This document shows positions 43,657 to 54,111 of a stretch of DNA of 64,000 nucleotides, one piece after another. Numbering within the stretch: position 1 is the stretch's first letter; each line of letters begins with the position of its first letter. The stretch is taken from positions 1,197,374-1,261,373 of the forward strand of contig NW_003314282.1 of NCBI RefSeq assembly GCF_000143415.4, given 5' to 3'. Source of the stretch: Selaginella moellendorffii. Lineage: Eukaryota > Streptophyta > Lycopodiopsida > Selaginellales > Selaginellaceae. Both the position numbers and the translations under genes were made by a program. Below the pieces are notes generated by a model, which was not told the DNA's origin, did no database searches, and saw only the letters and a list, made by a program, of their open reading frames with translations.

Positions 43657-43698
43657 TCACTCTCTGCTCGAAAGTTTTCTTTCTGAAATCCAAGCAGA

Positions 43699-43732
<34 letters not shown>

Positions 43733-44335
43733 GTAGCAGGAGAAGAAACAGCAGCAACAGGGGCAGCAGTGGTAGTGTTGATGCTGAGAGAAGAGGCAGC
43801 GAGGTCGAGATACTGGAGCCTGTAGCTTAAGTTGTGGGCATTCATTCTCAGCTCACGGTTGCGCAGCATCAACTCGCGATACTCGTTCACAGCCAGGCTT
43901 ACCTTGTACCTGAGGAGCCCGTTTTGCTGGCGGAGATGCTCGAGAAGCTGCGTTGTCTCCTCAAGCTGGATTTGCTTCTTGAGGCGCGAGCGCTTGGCGG
44001 ACTCGCGGTTGGATTGCATCCGCTTCTTTTTTCGCAGCTTCGTCAGATTCTCTTCCTCGTCGTCTTCGTCGCCAGCTTGGTCTTGGATCAGGAAGTCTGG
44101 TAAGGAAACAGAGTCTCTGTGAAGTTATGGCTTTGCATTTCGAGGTACTTACGTTGCTCCAAAGCTCCAGGAACTTTGGAAGGTTTGAGGAGAACTTACC
44201 TTCGACTTCTAGGTGAACTTCTGGCATGGTGACTCCTGAGAGATCATCGACCTGAGGTACAAAGACAAAACTTCGAATCTCACCTTTGAAATCACAGGCG
44301 ATTCCTCCAGACGAGTCACTCGAGAACTCGAACAT
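43657..44335 (-). CDS. bZIP transcription factor (S1/GBF-like)
   Basis: Two exons (44335-44200 and 44096-43657) with a 103-nt GT-AG intron give 191 aa, starting MFEFSSDSSGG. The basic region is RMQSNRESAKRSRLKKQIQL, with the invariant N-x7-R. It is followed by a leucine zipper (LEETTQLLEHLRQQNGLL, then further heptads to about RLQYLDL). Upstream is an acidic segment (GDEDDEEE). The C-terminus has a polyalanine run encoded by GCT/GCA repeats (43694-43740). The short size and long zipper resemble plant group S bZIPs, which heterodimerise and bind ACGT or related elements in stress and sugar responses. An in-frame ATG 16 codons upstream (44383) is an alternative start. I saw no sucrose-control uORF. 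Confidence 0.85.
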
Positions 44336-44480
44336 GGCGAGAAAGCTCTCTGCAAGAAGAAACCTCTGTTGAGATCTTCTCATTCGCTCAAGGAAATAGA
44401 AAAAAGAATGGAACCTGTAGTGTCAGTCATCCAGGAGAAATCCCTATGAGCACGTTTTCTCTCGTTTCCCTCTTTGTGCT

Positions 44481-44487
44481 CTTATAC
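44481..44487 (-). promoter_or_regulatory. TATA-like box of the bZIP gene
   Basis: On the minus strand GTTGTATAAGAGC lies about 150 bp upstream of the start codon, a plausible TATA box leaving a leader of about 110-120 nt. Confidence 0.45.
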
Positions 44488-46436
44488 AACTAGCTTTTCT
44501 CCAAGATCCACGGCCGAGATCAATTGGACCAAAGATTTTTGTTTGCTACGACCACTGTCTAGTTGCAGTGAATTTGATTTGGTCGGGCCCCATTGTCAAT
44601 AGATATCAAAAATTATTCGGCCCCACCCACGAGTTGGATAAGGCATAACTTTGAGCGCGGTTTTTTTCAAACGAAAAGCATATTCCCCATACACTCGGAT
44701 TCCATGTCTCGAGTTTCCTGGCACGAAGATGATACTAAACAAAAACTTGAAAGCAACAATTCCTCCCCGTGATGCTGGATCCAACCTCATCACCACCAGT
44801 TTGTCGATCTTTCAAACTCATAGATCGCCTCCAGAAAACGAGAGTAGAACGTCAGTGCATGAACACTCGAAACTGAGACGTCTTTCTTGAGTTTCCTGGC
44901 GCAGGCATCTGTCGAATATGATCCTAATCGCTAGCTCGCGTAGAACACGCACCTCCTCTTAGCGATATGAAGCTCCGACGACGTTCTTGGACCGCCCCGA
45001 GGCACTGCTTTCGGTCAGCTTGTCGTCCATAAACTTGATATCAATACTAGCGGCAATCCATTCTTGAAGTTCACGTTACGTGTTCGGCCATTGTCATCTC
45101 GTCCTGCGGCCAGAAAGAAAACTCGTGAGATTCCAAAACTAGACAAATAATTCTCCAACCTTGAAGCTCGGCCCCGGTGGAGGAATCCCTGCTGTTGGAA
45201 GAAGTCCCAAACGTGAGATCAGTAAACAAAGAAATGAACCAGAACTAAAGGAAACCTCTCACCTTTGAGCTCAGCCAAAGCTCTGTGAAGTGTATATTAG
45301 AGAACGTAGTACTCCGCGTCTAGAAAAACTGGTGGAGGAACGAAGAATTCTAGCAGCCGGGGCGAAACCCAGAAAAAGCGCGAGCTCCTTCTCGGGAACG
45401 ACGATCGCCTGCCAGTAAATCGGATCACTTTCCCATGTCCAAAAAAGTTTAAACAACACACAAAGAGGAAAACCGAAGTTCCACGAAAAAATCACACACA
45501 AACTTCCATGGTGAAAAGAATCACACACAGACAGGAAAAACCAAGTTCCAGCTCAGAACTAGACACGAAAAAAACTCACACACAAACAGGAAAAACCAAG
45601 TTCCAGCTCAGAACTAGACACGAAAAAGACTCACACACAAACAGGAAAAACCGAAGTTCCATGACGAAAAGAATCACACACAACCAGGAAAAATCCAAGT
45701 GCTAAACGAACTAGACACGAACACAAACAGGAAAACCGAGTTCCATGGCACTGCTAAGAACTAGAGACGAAAAAACTCTTACTCGTTCTACGCCCCTCTG
45801 GGGGACTGCTAAGAACTAGACACGAACACAAACAGGAAAAACTGACGTTCCATGGAACTCGAGACGAGAAAAATCTTACCGGAGGCCGAGGTCTCTCTAG
45901 GCGCTCGTTGTTTCCAGCCCTCTTGCATCGCTGGATTGACCTACATTGCCTCTATAGTTGCAAATTCGCCAAGGCCTTTGATTCTTGTGAATTTGATAAT
46001 ATGAATATATAAGTAAGAATAAGTAATTATTAATAAAAATATTAGATACAAAGTATTATTTGGAAATATTAACATATTTAGAACAGGAAAAAGTAAAAAT
46101 GGAATTTTTAATACTAATTAGATATTACATGTAAATTAGTGTTTACTGGGATAAATTTATATTAAGATTTTATCAAACAAAAGTAAGAGAATATTGACTA
46201 AAAATAATCATTAATAATTTAGTTACACCCAGATCTAGTTAAGAAAATAATTACTAAGAAAATATTTTATAAAAATATATTATATACAAGTAAATTCAAA
46301 TCTTATATTCTATAGTATTATGTACTAATAAAATATAGCTGTACTTAAAAAAAAGATTTTAAAATACTACTGCTTAATCAAATACTGCATATATTATCTT
46401 GATTTTTTGGTTTTGTTAAGCAAACTTTTAGGGGGA
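44488..46436. other. Intergenic; possible small minus-strand exons; minisatellite
   Basis: No gene is established. On the minus strand short open segments with plausible splice sites occur, including EWIAASIDIKFMDDKLTESS ending at a stop near 44957, AIVVPEKELALFLGFAPAAR at about 45330-45410, and a start MQEGWKQRAPRETSAS near 45931 followed by a good donor (GTAAGA). I could not join them in one frame. Confidence 0.3.
45521..45850. repeat. Minisatellite, unit about 54-56 bp
   Basis: Degenerate repeats of TCACACACAAACAGGAAAAA followed by CCAAGTTCCAGCTCAGAACT and AGACACGAAAAA start at about 45521, 45575 and 45631, then decay towards 45850. Confidence 0.75.
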
Positions 46437-47465
46437 GTGGTAGTGAATATACCTAAAATATGCTTGTATATTCCAGGATATTTTACCATTTATTTGTTGT
46501 TATTTATTTAAATTAATCTTGTATTTATAATTTATAAACTTTCCTAAACACTTTCTTGTATTTTCTAGTTTATTCTACCATCTAATGGTTGATATTCAAT
46601 AAGATTAATCTAGTGTTTATAAATTATAACTATATTTATAATTATAAATTTCCATTTGATCAATTTAATTAATAAACATGAGCTACATATAGATATATAA
46701 TATATACTATTGCTTAATTTGTTTTTATTAATAATTGGAGCTTTGATCATGCTTACACACACATAAAACTATAGCAAATTCAAATTTAGTCAATTGATGC
46801 TAGTATCTTTAATATACCATCACCTAGTGTTAGGTTCCATATATTTCAATGATATCTAGACATAGACAAGTTATTATCAGGATGTCTCTGTATAAAGGAC
46901 AAGTAAACATCTTCAAACTTACTGTAACTAAAACTTTTTATAACTAATTCTTTAAGCAAAAATCTTCACCAGCAATAGCACATTCCTAGAGCAAGAATTT
47001 ACATGAATCCTGGTGGTAATCTCTTGGTATTCAACAAAATTTGCATTGTTCTTTGACTCCATGTTTGTAAGTTTTGCTCTGTTCCTTTATTCAGTGGCCC
47101 AAGGCCTTAAAACTTGGGTTCCACAATTGTCCTTTGGACATGTGGCATGTGGCATGTGGTATGTGACATGTGGCATATGGAGGGTTTAAGTTTTGCTTCA
47201 TGGTTATCTTATGGTAAATCACCATAGGATAAAGGGTAAAAACCACATGCACTACATTAATAAAGTTTGTGTCAATTATCAATTGTTATAACATAATAGT
47301 TAGTGTAGAATAATCTAGAATATAATAAAAATGTTTAGGAAAGTTTATAAATTATTAACATATTTATAATTTATAAATACAAGATGAATCTAAATGAATA
47401 ACAACCGTTAGATAGTAGAATAATTTAAATAATATCCAAACATATTTTAGGCATATCCACTACCT
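46437..47465. repeat. Foldback/MITE-like element with long terminal inverted repeats
   Basis: The left arm (46437 to about 46605) reads GTAGTGAATATACCTAAAAT... and TTTATAAACTTTCCTAAACA. The right arm (about 47283-47465) is its inverse complement, with ATTTTAGGCATATCCACTAC at its end. The arms are about 170 bp, imperfect, and separated by about 680 bp without a transposase frame. DNA just inside the left arm (46593-46690, GATATTCAATAAGATTAATC) is repeated directly just outside the right arm (47467-47560). I saw no clear target duplication. Confidence 0.6.
47138..47180. repeat. ATGTGGC short tandem repeat
   Basis: Six or so degenerate 7-bp units (CATGTGG, CATGTGG, TATGTGA and similar) lie inside the foldback element. 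Confidence 0.8.
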
Positions 47466-49684
47466 AAGATATTCAATAATATTAATCTTATATTTATAAA
47501 TTATGAACATAAACTTCCATTTGATTAATTGGATTAATAAATATGAATAACACTATTATTAAGTAAACTAAGCGTTGTTGTATGAAACACACAGTAAATT
47601 ATTTCTATAAAATATCTCTTTTAAACTTTGAAAAAAATTAAATTATCATTGGAAGTTTAGGCTTTCTTAAGATATATGTTTAAAATATTTTTAAACACAC
47701 ATAAATTGGTTTCATATCTATATAACATTGGTTGAACGCATTTATCATTAATATTTTATATGTTTTAAGTCGATTAAGTATGGAAAGCAATTTGTGATGG
47801 TAGTTTTGGTGGGGGGAGGTACACCTCCCAAGAAAGGAGATGTATCTAGGATGGGTGGCTTGGCAAAAAATCATGCAAGCCTGCAAGATATATATACAAA
47901 AAAATATATGTGCTTAAATTGTTATGACTTACAAAATAATATTATGAGCATAATATATTTTAATGTCTGCCACATATGTATAGCAAAATCTATGTCAATA
48001 TTATATATATGAATTTTGTGTTAACTCCACATCAGATTTTTTGACACATTTGCAAGGTTTAAACTTTGGGTTAGGGCTTATGGATGTGATGGTTTTTATC
48101 ATATAAGTTGGATTTTGAACATATTTTAGATATTATAGACTAAGTTTGCCATCATTACATTTTTTAGGCACTTTTCTTAGTGAAGGTAATAGAAAGTGCT
48201 TTCTATATTAAGCCCAAGTGCAACAAATTAACATGTCCTGTGATGCCAAAAATATATGTGTATGATTAAGAATATAAGAAATCAATGAAACTAACACTTT
48301 ACTGTAGTTACAACAAGATACACTTGCAAAAAACCATTACACTCAACGCATCAAACATCCAAAGAAACCCTTGCAAAAGCTATTGAAACACCATACTTAT
48401 ATTAGTGTGCACTATGATTAAAATATACCTCAAAGCTGCGAAAAATGAGGTATAGCCATGTGGAATTGAAAGCAAATAGAAGACATGTCAAAGAGGAGAG
48501 AAATGATTATAATAAAAAGATCACAAATTTACACTCAATAACACACATAAAAAACAAAAACTCTCACTAGATTTACAGTGATATTATGCTGTATGTGGAC
48601 ATGATATTAGTCTTGCGTGGTAGTTTGAGGTGTCATACCCCATGTATATATGGATCCTATGACAAAAATATTATACACACAATCACATTTTAATTACTTA
48701 TATAGCAAACAAAAACTGTTTGTGTGCATAATATTTTTGCATGTAACTCTAAAGAAAAGAAATAAATCCACACATATGTAAATTATAATGCTCCCACATG
48801 CAATCACACTTTTTTTTCTATAATTAAGGACACAATTTTTTGTTGTGTGTTGTTGTGAACTTAAATAATTGAAGAATATTTGAAATTAAAATATGTCAAA
48901 AATAAAAACATAAAACATAATTCATATTTTGTAATAATTCTGTTCAATATAAAGGCTTTATTTATGTAGCTCAGATCGTTAGATGGTAAATTCCTTGCTT
49001 GGCACTGAGATTGATGCCTGGCATCTCTAAATATAAAGAGCATGCATTTTGACCGGTGTTGACTATGGTTGACCATCAAGGTGATAGAAGCTCATCAATT
49101 CAAACAGGCTGAGTTTCATTGGTGCACAACTCCAAACACTCATCTCATGGTCTACACCAGGAGCTTTTCTTCCTTGGCATAATAGACCTTAACCACGTTG
49201 GGGTGCCTTGCTACTTTAGACCAGGACGATGAATAAACTAGACAAATTAAGACAGCTTGGACTTCATGAACTTGAAGCATGAGTACGATCTGTAGAGTGG
49301 ATCATTATGGGAAACAACCAAAGCAATGACTGGCCCAACAGATTCATCCATCCTTCTTCTCAACTTTCAATATGTGTGCATGGTCAGCCTGTAAATCCCA
49401 TTGAGGTAAAATAAAAGTGAAAGATAGCTACACCAAAAATGCCGCTCTTCCTCCAGGGATTCATGGGCAGTGATCACAGCGGGAAAAGACTTCGATGTCC
49501 TGCCCAGAGCTCGTCCTAAAGACATCAAGAGTGTTGAACTGAGATTTCCAAATCAAATATGGACCATCCTTTACTTTGGCTAAACAAAACTTAAAGTAAT
49601 ATGCCTGTTAATATTATATCCATGTCTTTTAAAGTAAGAAATATTTAGATGATAACAATCCCCTAGCATGCAACCACCATTCCT
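47466..49684. other. AT-rich intergenic DNA
   Basis: No coding structure, RNA gene or complete mobile element was recognised. Short repeats related to the foldback arms occur at its start. The stretch 49080-49560 is less AT-rich but stop-laden in all frames. Confidence 0.5.
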
Positions 49685-49972
49685 CTAGGATGCTGGCACT
49701 ATCCTGGAACGATTTGACAAATCCAGGGGCCTGAAGGCATAAAATCCGATGCACAATCCCACCATGATCGCGATGAAGACCCCCATGTTGAACGCAATTG
49801 CCATCATCAGCGTCGTGGTCACATAAGCACCGTGCATCCCCACTGCCATCGGGGTCGCCAGCGAGCGTGCTTGGGGTAGTCTCTCTTCAAATCCTTGCCG
49901 GTGGTGGGTCCTGGCGTGGAATAGGCAGCGAGGATGTGGGCAATCCATTCGTGGATAACTCGCAATGAACAT
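49685..49972 (-). pseudogene. Broken COPT copper transporter copy
   Basis: The C-terminal half (MHGAYVTTTLMMAIAFNMGV and GLCIGFYAFRPLDLSN) matches the gene at 50609-51016. The first transmembrane helix and N-terminal WG motif are missing and the middle is frameshifted. One Met of the MxxxM site region and flanking residues differ. It is a decayed tandem copy. Confidence 0.8.
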
Positions 49973-50052
49973 AGGCAGCGAGGATGTGGGCGGAAATGTT
50001 TTTGTTTTTCTTTCTCTCTTCTTTCACTCTTCTCGCAAGAGGGGTTACAGCT

Positions 50053-50275
50053 CTTCAGCTGCTAACATCACTATAGCAAAGCAAGACAGACATGACAAAA
50101 AACATTGCCCGATTCATCTATGGCACGACAATCCAATACCAAGCATCATTTTGATCCACCACCTGAAGATTTGCATGCTGTTGTTTCTTGACACCTGATT
50201 TTTCTTTTGACTTTTTGTGCTGATTCAGCTTGCGAGCTTTCAGCCGTTTTTCCAAAACCTATATAGACTAAAATG
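50053..50275 (+). repeat. Left arm of inverted repeat around the copper transporter
   Basis: GCTGCTAACATCACTATAGC ... CACCACCTGAAGATTTGCAT ... CCTATATAGACTAAAAT is the inverse complement of 51105-51330. Confidence 0.8.
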
Positions 50276-50608
50276 CAATAAATATTGACATGATTATTCA
50301 AAGCTGGTAGAAAAGGTTAGGTATAAGGAACAAACAACAATGTGTTTGTGAAGTAATAAACTCAACTATGCAAAAATTAAATATATTCTTAAGTTTTACA
50401 ACATACTATTTCTCTTCAAAATCTAACTAAATTATAAAGTGTAATTTTACTTACTTACCATAAATATATACATAAATGCAGATGCTTATTTTATAATTTA
50501 ATTATAATTAATAGAATATTAAATAGTAAAAGTATTATTAAAAAAAAGTTATTTTTTATAGTCTTATCTTCAGCTGATACACAAAATCTAGAATATTCTG
50601 AAAATAAT

Positions 50609-51016
50609 TCAGGATGCTGGCACAGGCACAATCCTGAAAGGATTTGACGATTCCAGGGGCCTGAAGATGTAAAATCCAATGCACAATCCCACCATGATCG
50701 TAATGAAGACCCCCGTGTTGAACGACATTGCCATCATCATGAGCATGTAGCTTGTGGTCACATAGGCACCATGAATCGCCACTGCCAGCGGTATCGCCCA
50801 GCGAGCGTGCTTGGGGTAGTCTCTCTTTGGATCCTTGCCGGTGGTTGGTCCTGGCGTGGAATAGGCAGCAAGGATCATCCAGTGATTGTGGGCGATCCAT
50901 TCGTGCATAACTCCAATCCATGCAATGAACATGAGCATGAACGCGTATTCGTGTGGATGCTCGGGCACACAGCCTGGGAAAAGGAACGTGAAATTTATCC
51001 CCCAGAAGAAGGTCAT
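50609..51016 (-). CDS. Ctr/COPT-type copper transporter
   Basis: This intronless gene of 135 aa starts MTFFWGINFTFLFPG. The MTFFWG start, the aromatic segment before TM1 (about 25-42, EYAFMLMFIAWIGVMHEW), the Met motif before and in TM2 (YMLMMMAMSFNTGVF) and the GxxxG of TM3 (GLCIGFYIF) are hallmarks of the Ctr family, which forms trimers importing Cu(I) across the plasma membrane. The usual Met/His-rich extracellular N-terminus of plant COPT proteins is absent; the protein starts only two residues before the FFWG motif. The C-terminus lacks a Cys cluster. A TATA-like sequence lies only 30 bp upstream of the ATG. It is flanked by inverted repeats and has a broken paralogue downstream. Confidence 0.85.
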   Translation of the reverse strand: MTFFWGINFTFLFPGCVPEHPHEYAFMLMFIAWIGVMHEWIAHNHWMILAAYSTPGPTTGKDPKRDYPKHARWAIPLAVAIHGAYVTTSYMLMMMAMSFNTGVFITIMVGLCIGFYIFRPLESSNPFRIVPVPAS

Positions 51017-51045
51017 GCTTTTCCTTTCTCTTTCTCTCTCTTTCC

Positions 51046-51054
51046 TATTTTATA
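51046..51054 (-). promoter_or_regulatory. TATA-like box of the COPT gene
   Basis: On the minus strand GCTATAAAATAGG lies 30 bp upstream of the ATG, which would leave almost no leader if used. Confidence 0.45.
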
Positions 51055-51104
51055 GCTAACCCTTTCTTGACAAGATTAGCCCAGCCTATTGTTAGTCTAA
51101 CATT

Positions 51105-51330
51105 TTAGTCTATATAGGTTTTGGAAAAAAGGATTATTATTAACAAAGAATTTTGAGGCTGAAGAAAGCTATCAGCAAAAAGGTCAAACGCAAAAACAGG
51201 ATGCTTTCTCCGCGTTAAGCAACAGCATGCAAATCTTCAGGTGGTGGATCAAAATGATGCTTGATATTGGATTGTCGTCCCATAGAGGTGGTTGCTTTGC
51301 TATAGTGATGTTAGCAGCTGACGAGGTGTA
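51105..51330 (-). repeat. Right arm of inverted repeat around the copper transporter
   Basis: This is the inverse complement of 50053-50275. It overlaps the upstream region of the COPT gene, so it may carry its distal promoter. Confidence 0.8.
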
Positions 51331-53713
51331 GCCACGCTAGATTCGCCTTTCTCGAAGAACGATGCCGCAGGGAACAAAGCTTAGCTTTTCTACTGAACTC
51401 AATTGCATCTCATCAAAAACTAATCTCGAGCCCTGCAATTCGATAGCCGAAACCAACGTAGAGCCTCAAGTCACGGCGGCCTTTAGCTGCTCGAGGCGAG
51501 AAGAGGTTGAGCGCTTCTTTTTTGCTCCTGGGAAGTCAAGCTTTGATCGCACGCATCATTCCTGCAAAATGGAGCCGCTCAAAATATTCCTTAAGGGCTA
51601 GCGCCTTTAAGAACTTCTCCAGGTGTGAGTTCAGCTCACTCACGTTTGGATCGTGAGCACCCGTTCGCCTTCTCATACTCTAGTGTCCATTTCCGCTTTA
51701 TCCTCGCGCCAGCACCTTGTACAGTGAGAAGAACTAAAGAAAAGAACAAGAGAAACTAGTGTGACTTTTCCACCAGAGAGAGCTCCAATCGCCGCATTGA
51801 TGTGTAGAACCATTGGCAACGAGTAGCTGGAAAAAAAAAATCCCCGCGTTCCTGGGAGCCATTTAAATAACCTTTGGTCACTCTCGTAAAGCTTACTCTA
51901 TGAGAGGGGTCACAGTCCCAAGGAGAACTTCCCTGTCGTGAGGTAAAAGGCGAAGAAACCATGGTCGTCGTGGCTCAAACTTCACACTTTACAAGACTGA
52001 AAGAAGAAAGTGAGCAGGAGTAATCCACTCAATCTTACGGCTTCGTATAAATACTGCTAGTCGGTAAAAGAAATCAGCTGAGCACTCCGCCACCCCGTTT
52101 GACGAGCCTGGCTCTTATCTCGGCTTTGCTGCTCGATTTGTTCTCCTTGAGCTTCCGGAATCCGGACAGTGTCACTGTGTCTCCCCGGCAGCACCGATCT
52201 GGAAAAACCCGTGAAATCGAGTAAGAAACTCGTCACAGGACAACCAAAAAACTGAAGAACGCAAAGAGCCCAAGGGGACAGACTTAACGAGTGCTGGAGA
52301 AGCTCTCGCCACGGTCTGGGCTAAAGACTAGAAAAGGAAACCTCTCCTCGGAGACAGCGAGGAGGCTTTTCTGGATTGGAAGATGGCGGCGATCAGTCAC
52401 TGGAGGAGTACAAGAGCGTATATTTCACCTGCATTGCCTCGATCGAGCGCGATTCAAACGAAAGCCGAGACCTTTCCTCCAAGCCCGCGCTCCCGGCGAT
52501 CCTCCTTTACAGAAATCCCTAAAAAGGAAAAAAAACGAACGAGAGAGAGAGCGAGCGAGAATGAGAACGAGCTTCGTTCCTCTCTTGCTTGTGCTTGCTT
52601 CTTGGAGTTCGATTGCCCGAGAGCATCGTCCCCAGCTCCGTCTTTGACCAGGATCTTTCTGTCTCACAGCCTCTGACGTGGGCTTACTGGATGGGAATCG
52701 CATCGACCATCGTTTCTCGTTTCTCGCAAGCATGCCAGTTGAATTTCCAGCCCGCTGTCCAAGTTGAGGAGGTCGAAAATCCCAGTCGGATCGGTGGCAG
52801 TGCTAGCCACGAGCACGCTCGGATTTTCCCATTTCCTTGCAACCAGCGAGAAGTGGATGTTTAACAAGCTCGCACGATGGGTCTCGACTTTCACTACAGC
52901 TTCTGATCACGAGAAGGTGATTAATGTCTCTTTCCTTACAGTGGCTTCCTTGATTTTCGCACGAGTTTGCTCGGGATGTGCACAGAGCTTTCACAGTGTT
53001 AGTCTACACTTACGGACTGTTTTGGGGCGTTCCTTTTGGGCTGAGAGGACTGCTTTCGTTTCACCACTGCTTCGGGACCATGCTATCCCGAGTTTCGAGG
53101 TACGTCCATTCGTGAGCCCACAACACAGCTTGGCTTTACCACAGAGTGGCGATTCATCACGAGCAGTGTTAAGCACTTTGACATCGCTTATGTGGGTGTT
53201 CTATAGCTCGCTTGAGGAACGTTATCTCCTGCTTGGTTCCTTCATAATTGGAAGTAAAATATAAATTAATGAATTAACTATAACAAATATAAATCTATAG
53301 GAAAGATTTCAGGGATCAACTTTTTCTGAAACTAACCACATATCTAAGACTTTATAAGCTTGCTTAACACCTCCAAGTATACTCTGGTTTATAATATTAA
53401 TCTTGTGTTTATAAATTATATAGTTTATAAGCTTTCTTAAACACTCCTGTTACTACACTAATTTTCACTTATTCCTAGTGTTCAAAATTATGAGATGAAA
53501 TTGATTGTGTGGACTGATTTCTACTTGCTCTTTTTATTAATTATGGTGAAGATGAAATGAAGTGGGAGAAATTTACATTCCTAGAATTTCTATTTAGTAT
53601 AAAATTATTTATTTTTTTATCTATAGGTTTTCTAATCCAGGAGTAATTAACGGCCACTAATTAAGCAATTTATCAAGTATTTTTTATTTATTTCATAAAA
53701 AAGAAATTGCTAC
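51331..53713. other. Intergenic with one unassigned candidate exon
   Basis: No gene is established. On the minus strand 52198-52074 reads CCRGDTVTLSGFRKLKENKS and on to a stop with a good acceptor (TTTTTCCAG). On the + strand a 97-codon frame starts at 52383 (MAAISHWRSTRAYISP). The two overlap the same small region, and neither has a recognised family. From 53270 the DNA becomes AT-rich, with fragments similar to the foldback arms (53370-53460). Confidence 0.35.
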
Positions 53714-53887
53714 TGTGAGGGCCAAGTGTACGGCTACGATGCCGTATACTAATATTAGCGTACTGGATTTTGGTAGCCGTCGGATTAGTTTCAATTCGGA
53801 CCACTCGCTCCTGTATATAAGCTAGGGTTTTTGGGCTAATTGATATGCACATTTCTGTATTCCCTTTCCATATTCCAGGCACTCACA
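53714..53887 (+). repeat. 5' LTR
   Basis: 174 bp. It contains TGTATATAAGC, a TATA box for element transcription. It differs from the 3' LTR at about five positions by eye. Confidence 0.9.
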
Positions 53888-54111
53888 TTGGTGGAGTTGA
53901 GGGGCACCTTTGATTGTCCCTAAGGAGTGCTTGGATTTGGGATTTTGGTTTAGATCTAACTTTTGTATCGTCTAGATCTAGCTTTTTCCATTTCCTTTCT
54001 TTTGTTCTTTCTTTTGGTTTAGATCTAGCTTTTTGCGTTGTCTAGATCTACCATTTCCTTCTAGCTTTTGTCATCTCTCTTCTTTTGCTCTTTTTTTTTT
54101 CGCTCATCTTC

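Noticed and set aside
47785-47830. Hairpin GGGGGGAGGTACACCTCCC near 47810 as a terminator or RNA structure
   Set aside because: The palindrome is short, in AT-rich DNA without adjacent gene, so chance or a repeat remnant is more likely.
48960-49040. tRNA-like stretch (CTCAGATCGTTAGATGG)
   Set aside because: No cloverleaf could be folded: D-arm, anticodon and T-arm (GTTCGA) do not line up.
3723-51016. A metal-homeostasis gene cluster linking the ferroxidase and the copper transporter
   Set aside because: They are 45 kb apart with unrelated genes between, and neither shows shared regulation in the sequence. Not supported.
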